A DNA stretch of 64,000 nt from Larus michahellis (taxonomy: Eukaryota; Chordata; Aves; Charadriiformes; Laridae). The notes beneath the pieces were generated by a model. It ran no database searches. It saw only the letters and a program-made list of their open reading frames with translations, and was not told where the DNA came from. Numbering within the stretch: the stretch's first letter is position 1; each line of letters begins with the position of its first letter. Positions 57,801-64,000 of this stretch are shown here, piece after piece. The translations under genes were made by a program, and so were the position numbers. The stretch covers positions 496,001 to 560,000 of the forward strand of contig NC_133904.1 of assembly GCF_964199755.1 (NCBI RefSeq), given 5' to 3'.

Positions 57801-59140
57801 GGATGAGCACAGGTGAGGGAGGGCTGCCAGCGCCGGCGTTTTGGAGAGGACCACCGGCGCTGCTGCCACCCTGCACCCTGCCGGGGGCACGGCCCGCGTC
57901 TCCTGACCCACGGGGCACAGGGGGGTCCGCATGCCCGCCATGGGGCAGCCAGGGGTCCCAGCCCTTCAGCGTGGCTGTAACTCGCAGTGGTCTGTGTTTG
58001 CCCCTGAGGTGGGAGGGTGCTGCGGGTGTGTGGTGCTAATTAGGACGGGCGGCAGGTTTATGAAGTTCAGGGTCAGGCCCTCAGCCCTGCCCGCGCTCTC
58101 TGGGGGGCCAGCAGGTCCCTGCCGGCTCCCGGCCCAGCTGTGCTCCTCGGTGGGTCTCGCAGGCGAGGGGACCGGCCATTCCTGCGGCATCCCACGTTTC
58201 CCTGCGGACCCGAGCGGGGCCAAAGCCCGGTGAGGGTTTGCATCTGCTTTAACCCTGACCCTGATTTCTCCTGCTGGAAAAATTAAGCAAGCAAGCACCA
58301 GCTCCCAGGGTGTGATGGCGATGAATTAGCTAATATCCATGATGGCCTCTGCCGGTGACAGCCCTGTCCCTAACACCTTGTGTGGCCACGCAGTGCTGCA
58401 CCTGTGCCGTGTACAGCTGCCTCCGCGTCCCCTCCCGTCCCTGGCTTTGGCCAGTGGGTCGAGCTGGCTGCAGTGCCGGGGAAGAACAGCCCGGGCACAG
58501 GGACATGGCGCAGGCACAGCCGCACCCCGGCCGGGCTGGGGGGGCAGCAGCTCGCCCTCGATGCGGGGGCACCAGGAGCGATGGAGCAGGCGGCCGTTTG
58601 CTCCCGTGTCCTGCAGCATCGCCCCTCGGCAGGGCTGGGGGAGCTGGCAAAGCTCTCCAGGGCTGGAGGGGGGGTTCAGGGGGGCCCACACCACGTTCCT
58701 CCTCCAGCATGGCCGCAACCGAGCCCTTCTCGCATCGGCAGGGCTGGGCACAGCCCGGCAGAGGGGATGGATCCTGCACCCGTGCTCCCTCACCTTGGGC
58801 TCTGGGAGCTCCTGGGCCCCAAACCCTTCCTGACACGTCCCGAGTCAGGCAGCCTCAACCTTTCCCTTCTTGCTTTTAAAAGGTCTAGGCCCCCGCTGCC
58901 CAGGGGATAAAGAGCAGCGGGGCTGGATGGGGTGGGCAGGGCGAGGGGTGCAGGGACAGGCTGCTGGGGCGCTGAAACGCCGCTGTCCCCCTCCCACATG
59001 CCCACCTCCCTCCGTCTGCTGGGGTCCTCCCTCCCTTGGTCTCCCCAGGCCCGGCTGTCCTGCAGGGCGATGTTATCTCCAGCCGCGGAGGGGCTCTGCC
59101 CAAACCGGTGGCCTCCTGCCCCGTGCATCGTCGGAGGTGG
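54861..59140. other. Right-hand noncoding region, first part
   Basis: GC-moderate DNA with short AT-rich islands at about 55780-55930, 57230-57275, 58040-58070 and 58240-58340. A run of 14 C occurs at about 55819-55832. At 57138-57158, AGGTGACAC and GTGACACC form inverted T-box-type half-sites. No coding exon recognised on either strand. Confidence 0.4.
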
Positions 59141-59150
59141 GAGGCAGCGG

Positions 59151-59213
59151 GTGATGCAGCGCTTCCGAAAGCGGCTGCATCACTGTGAGCGGGTCTCACG
59201 TCTCTATAGCAAC
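59151..59213. promoter_or_regulatory. Imperfect palindrome next to an X-box-like site
   Basis: GTGATGCAGC at 59151-59160 is mirrored by its exact reverse complement GCTGCATCAC at 59174-59183 around a partly symmetric 13-base centre. GTCTCTATAGCAAC at 59200-59213 matches the RFX X-box shape (GTNNCC-like half, then RGCAAC) in its right half fully and its left half partly. TAAAAATAG lies at 59221-59229. Together they suggest a compact regulatory module. Confidence 0.45.
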
Positions 59214-59229
59214 CGCGGGGTAAAAATAG

Positions 59230-60680
59230 TGCAGCAGCTTTTCGGAGCTGTCGGCCCTGGCAGCGAGAGCTCCCGGGATGCGGTGCTCGGGGGAGCAGGG
59301 GTTCACCCGCCGGGCAGGGCTCGCCGTGCTGCTGGCTGTCCCAGGGATGCTCCAGGCGGCCGAGGGAGCAGGATGTGGGGCTCAGGACACTGAGCACGGC
59401 GGCGCAGAGCCCCTGCCTGTCCCCTCGGCCCCGCAGCGCCCGGGCTCGCCCAGCGCTGGCTCCTGGCCGAAGGCACGGTGATGGGCGTTTGCACGCTCTT
59501 AGGTGACCGAGCGCCAAGGATTTGCCGTGCCCGGAGCACACGCGCACGGTCACCGCTGTGTTCCTCAGCGTGGGTTCAAGGCTGCCCTCCCTGCCGCTGC
59601 CCCATGTTGGATGGGCAGCTCTGCAGCCGCCTTGGCCACCACGAGTCCTGGGTGGCTGTGCCTAGCTGTCCCCCTCCCCGCGCCTGGGGCTCCCGCAGGA
59701 GCCGTGCCCTGGGTCTCGGCCGTGCCCCCCGGGCAGGGGCTGCGCTCAGCCCCCCGGGCTCTGCACGGCGGCGCTGGCTGCCCACCCTGCGGAGGCCGGG
59801 AGCTGTCAAAACTCTGGCACCAGGTGAGCACAGAAGCAGCCCAAATTTTTGGCAGTGATTTTCGGGGCCAGCCTGAGGGTCCCCAGGGGGTTTTGGGGGC
59901 TCAATTCTGACTGTCAGAGACAGGGATCTCCAGCTACACCACAGCCAGCTTGGGCTCAGCCCAGGTTTGGGGCAGGTTGGGGGGGGTCATCTGTCACCCC
60001 CAGCGGTTTGCGGAGGGGGGGGCACAGGAGAACTGGGGCTTCGCTGCGGTCCCGGGGTGCTGCTGTGGTGACCGAGGCAGGGCTGTGCCCAGGCAGGGGT
60101 GGGCTGTGCTGCTTCCCAGCACTCCCCATGCTTTGGGGACCCTCCGGGGGTGTTCCCCAGGGACGGGGACGCCTGGTACATGCAGCCTCTGCCTGTTCTG
60201 CACAGACCCACTCGCTCCGGTGCCACATGGTGCCACATGTGCCGGGGCTGCGGCTGTCCCGTTGGTGGCCCAACTCTGCAATGCTCACTGGGACCAGGGC
60301 TGGGCAACTGGGTGCAGCATCCTCTGCTGGGCATCGCACCGACCTGGGGACACCGAGGGCACTGGTGGCCTCCTCCACGTGCCGTGAGGACAGCCCGGCT
60401 GGCGGCCAGCAGCTTCACGGCATCGCTCCCTGCTGCGGAGATGGAGACCACACGTGGAAATCCACTTGTTCCCCTTTGCCAGTGCCTCCGCGGGCCCGGC
60501 TCTGCCAGCTGCTCCCCGGCGGGACAGGTCTGGCATCGCTTCATTTTCCACTTGCAAACAAAGCCCCAGAGGGCACCTGCCCAGGGAGAGGAGGAGCCCG
60601 GGAGCGAGCCCCCGTACCACGCCAGCGCTTCGCCCTGCCCTGGGCACTTCGGTGCCTGCCTCCTCCCGATCCACGTCTGA
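59230..60680. other. Right-hand noncoding region, second part
   Basis: GC-moderate DNA without recognised exon, repeat or motif cluster on either strand. Confidence 0.4.
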
Positions 60681-60925
60681 GGCGTGAACAAAGTTTAAAA
60701 CCTTGCTGTAAGCGGGGATTGTTTGGAGATGGGGGAGATCTGGGTCACTCCATCTCTGCTCGACAGTGTGGTGCATTAATTAGACTTCGACTCTAATAAG
60801 TTGTGTTAAGGTCTGAAAATAGAAATGCCACTGCCATGTGTCACTGAACAGCGACTGCTTCTCATTTTCTAATTAACGGTTGACATTTTTCTCAATTAAC
60901 TCAATGTGCTGGCCCTCAGATAACT
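60680..60925. promoter_or_regulatory. AT-rich block with homeodomain-type sites, candidate enhancer
   Basis: A sharply bounded AT-rich block within GC-rich DNA contains CATTAATTAGAC at about 60774-60785, CTCTAATAAG at about 60790, TCTAATTAACGG at about 60868-60879 and TCAATTAACTCAA at about 60892-60904. Clustered TAATTA/AATTAA cores are typical of conserved developmental enhancers. No coding potential. Conservation cannot be judged here. Confidence 0.4.
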
Positions 60926-61425
60926 GCAGTTTCCATCCCTTGGATCCTGACCGCTCGGCTCCAGGGAGCCGGGCTGCGGGACCAGGCGGGACGCAGGGTG
61001 ATGGGCTCAGGGGATGCTGCTGTGCCGGGAGTCCTCCCTCGCTCAGAGTGGCGCCGGGAGCTGACCCGGTGGCAGAGGGGCTGGGGGCAACCCTTCTCCG
61101 CCCCATCCTTGACCCTGGGATTTCTGGCCCCGCTGTCTCCATCAGCGGAGCCCCGGGCTCCAGAGAAGGGTCACTCCAGAAAAACCTTCCTTTTCCCCCT
61201 CCTCTCACACGAGGATCACGGGTCGGGTGGGAATGTATTTTGAAAGGGGCTGGAAGAGCATTTGCAAACTGGCTCCTGTCTGCGCGGAGCTGGGGAACCG
61301 CGTTTCCTCCGGCCACGGTGCAGCCTCTCACCTGGCTCCCCTGGGCCACCACCAGCGCCGGGTGCCCCCGCTCCCCTCTGCCCCCGCTCCCCCCGGGCCT
61401 CCCTCTCTCGTCCCCACAGTCGGTG

Positions 61426-61439
61426 GTTGCCTTGGCAAC
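61426..61439. promoter_or_regulatory. Ideal RFX X-box GTTGCCTTGGCAAC
   Basis: Two perfect inverted half-sites (GTTGCC and GGCAAC) around a TT centre, equal to the consensus bound by RFX dimers. It lies in GC-rich DNA with no gene recognised on either side. X-boxes of this type are found in promoters of cilium genes and in enhancers. Confidence 0.65.
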
Positions 61440-61939
61440 GTATCCCTCTCCGTGCACTTTTTCATCCTTTTTCCTTTGGAATCTCTCCGTTCTCGCACCT
61501 CCACGTTGTGGTTTGCTTCGTCTGGGCCGCGCTCCGGAGGATCCGCAGAGAATCCTGTTGGGTCGAGAGCCATGGAATCGCGCCCCGGGCCAGGCTGGGG
61601 TGGCGGAGGCGGGCGGAGGGAGGCGGCGCTGGGAGCTGAGGACCGTCGTCCTGCAGCTGGGTGAACGGTGCTGCTCCGTCTCACCCCGGTGGACGGTGTC
61701 CTGTGTCCTTCCCACGCCGCGGGCTGTCACAACGATGCCACCCGCTCCCCAAAGCCGTAACCCCCCCCCGGGGTCTCCTGGGGCCGGGGCAGGTCCGGGT
61801 GGCAGGTCCCCGCAGCGGGTTTGGGAGCAGGTGGGCAAGGCTGGGGCTGGAGCTTGGAGTTGGGCTGGAGCCTGTGACAGAGAGCGGTTTCACACGGGGG
61901 CTTTCGAACCCGCTGACTCCCGAGTTAACGGGCAGGCGT

Positions 61940-63998
61940 AGGAGGAGCTGAGTGGCAGTTCAATTTGTAGCGATTATTTGCCAATTAAGCTGTGCGCAGG
62001 CAGCGTCTGGGACGGGAGAAAAAGGCCGCGCGGTCCGAGGACAGGGGTTGGAAAGGCGGAGGGGAAGGTGGGAGCGCGAAGGCGAGCAGGGGAAGGGACG
62101 GGGCTGGTGGTGCCGGCACCCTGCGCCCGAGACACGGCACGTCTCCAGCCATGCCCAGCGCTCGCCCCCCCCGCTCCATCTTTCGCTCCCGCTCCGCCTG
62201 CGTCCGGCAGGGCCACAAGCCCGCCGGTCGCCCCCGAGACACCGCCGTGGCCATGGGGGGGGTCACGCCGGGGCTGGCGAGACACGTGGGTGCCCAGGGG
62301 CTCAGGGCCTCTCCGGGGAGTGAGCTGGGCAGTGGGCAAGAACCTCCACGGGGTTTTGTGGATCTTTCGGGGGATTTTACCTGTTTCTAACCTGGCGGGT
62401 CCCTGCCCTGAGCTGCTGGAATGGGTTTGCTGCTGCAGCCCTGACCCGCGGCGTGTGTGCCATCGCTGGGGCGCCGGAGTGGCCGTCGTCGAGGTGTTTT
62501 CTCACGTGTGCTTCGCGGTTCGATGGGAACAGAGAGATGCAGGCAGTAGTTCTCTACCCGCTCCTCTTTTTTTTAATTCTATTTCATATTATTAAACTAC
62601 ATGTTATAAACGTTCATGGCAACGAAATCAATGCAAAAATATTCCATTCTCTCATTTCGCTGGTTTAATTTTAGAAACTCGTTTTCTCTTGAGAAGTGAT
62701 TACAATGGTCTTTGGGTGGCATTTCACTTCTCACCCTGTGAGGTTAGAAGCGAAACGCAAAGCAGCGCGCGGGACAGCAAAAGCGAACGCCCAGCGCCTC
62801 GGCGCCGGGGCGGGCAGGGCCGCGGGGCTGCGGACCGACAGGCGAGATCCCGCGGTGCACAGGACAGCGCCTTCCAACAGGAACCGAGAGACCCCGCGGC
62901 TGAGTGGGGGCCTGGGGGGGACTGGCTGGAGCCCGCGTCTCCCCCACCCCGGCTCTCCCTGGGGAGCACCCGTGGGACACGACCGGCAGCCGCTGCCCTG
63001 GGGGGGTCTGCGAGCGCCCACCCGCACCCCGAGGGTTGGTGCCCCCCTGCACCACGAATGGGTGCTCCTCGAGACTCACGGGTGACACCAAGGAGGGGGG
63101 TCTCTTCCCTGGCCCCCCTGCTCGCTCCCTGTCCCGCTGTGGGAGGCACACGCGGTGCCGCTCGCCCTCCCGGCCCCGTCTACCACCCTGAGCCTTGGCA
63201 AAGAGGAGCTGACGGGTGAATTTTAGCAGCGTGTGCGTGAGGCCTGGCGCGGTGCCGTGAGTGCCGGGGCGGCTGTGCCCGAGCCGTGCCGGGAAAAGAC
63301 CCCACCAACGGGCTCCGGCATCGGCCGCCGCCGGCACTGCTCTGCCCTACGGCGCTGGGGCTCGGCGCTCCTCACCCAGGAACCTCATTTCGCCAGAGCA
63401 AAGGGTTAAGAAACTAAACCAGCTTGTTCTTAACTCACTGTTACAATAACCGCAAAACACAGGAGGATTTTCTCCCCCTGCCCAATTTCCTATTTCTCGG
63501 GGTGGCGGCTGGCAGCACGGGGGCTGCCCTGCCCGAGGACCACGCGGAGCACGTGTGTCCAGTGCACCGAGCTCCTGCCTTCTGCTCTGCGGGGACCAGG
63601 CCACGAGCTGGCAGCCGCGTTTCACCAGTGTCCTCTGACGAATTCCCATTCCAGACATTTTTTGTGCTCCAGGTGGGTTGGGTAAACACTGGCCCTGCTG
63701 CTCTGGCACTCCTGCCTTATGCGTGTAGCGTTGAGACCCATCACAGCAAACAGACTTTCATCTAAAAATCATCTTGTTTTAAGCTCGTTTATATAGAAAG
63801 TAATTTTGTTTTGACCTCAGACCACTTCTGCCTGATGAAATGTTCATTCAGGATTCCCTGGCCAAGGGCAGCGCATGGGGGGGGGTGGAGGGTCACGGGC
63901 AGGGCAGTGGGGCAGGATGGAGCCCGCATCGGGGCCTCTCCATTACCCACTGCCGACGGAGAGCAGCTGCGCCTGTGCCGGGGCTGCGGGGGTCTCAC
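61940..63998. other. Right-hand noncoding region, last part
   Basis: No coding exon recognised. AT-rich, possibly regulatory blocks lie at about 61955-61995 (CAATTTGTAGCGATTATTTG, then CCAATTAAG), 62560-62720 and 63390-63500, and GC-rich, CpG-containing blocks at about 62000-62300 and 62750-63400. Open frames are low complexity. Confidence 0.4.
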
Positions 63999-64000
63999 AC

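Overview
The window looks like a GC-rich, gene-dense avian chromosome segment, probably from a microchromosome. It carries CR1 LINE tails (the typical bird retroposon, with the 8-bp-type 3' repeat) and compact vertebrate genes with short introns. The gene set matches the chicken chromosome 10 / human 15q25-q26 region. No tools were available, so every gene call rests on reading the translation against remembered family sequences and on checking that splice phases close.

Layout, left to right. 1-12 kb: no confident coding gene. There is a possible 3' end of an upstream plus-strand gene near 389-394, two CR1 LINE tails (about 1070-2460), an orphan CpG island (about 7.7-9.15 kb) containing a perfect 74-bp palindrome, and a CCAAT-box array with a 40-bp period (10.41-10.68 kb). 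11.8-20.25 kb: CpG-island promoter and six coding exons of AP3S2 (AP-3 sigma-3B, 193 aa), with a reverse-oriented CR1 fragment in intron 3. 20.3-25.4 kb: spacer with a candidate distal first exon for ANPEP. 25.5-31.4 kb: ANPEP (aminopeptidase N, 20 coding exons, 994 aa). 32.1-39.0 kb: two divergently transcribed MESP-family bHLH genes. Their bHLH-coding portions form 516-bp inverted arms that differ at only 3 positions. 40.4-42.9 kb: a non-mammalian-type GnRH receptor with a small first coding exon. 44.05-47.05 kb: TMED3 on the minus strand. 49.2-50.84 kb: ANKRD34C on the minus strand as a single coding exon, with a likely untranslated first exon in the CpG island at 52.8-53.0 kb. 54-64 kb: no coding gene recognised. 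It holds AT-rich homeodomain-type blocks and two RFX X-box-like sites, one of them an ideal 14-mer.

The gene order AP3S2-ANPEP-MESP-MESP agrees with human 15q26.1, while TMED3-ANKRD34C agrees with 15q25.1, so an ancestral rearrangement junction lies around the GnRH receptor. These are ordinary housekeeping and developmental genes, not an operon-like system. The most unusual sequence features are the near-identical MESP inverted arms with matching core promoters and T-box-type sites, the 74-bp perfect palindrome, and the periodic CCAAT array.
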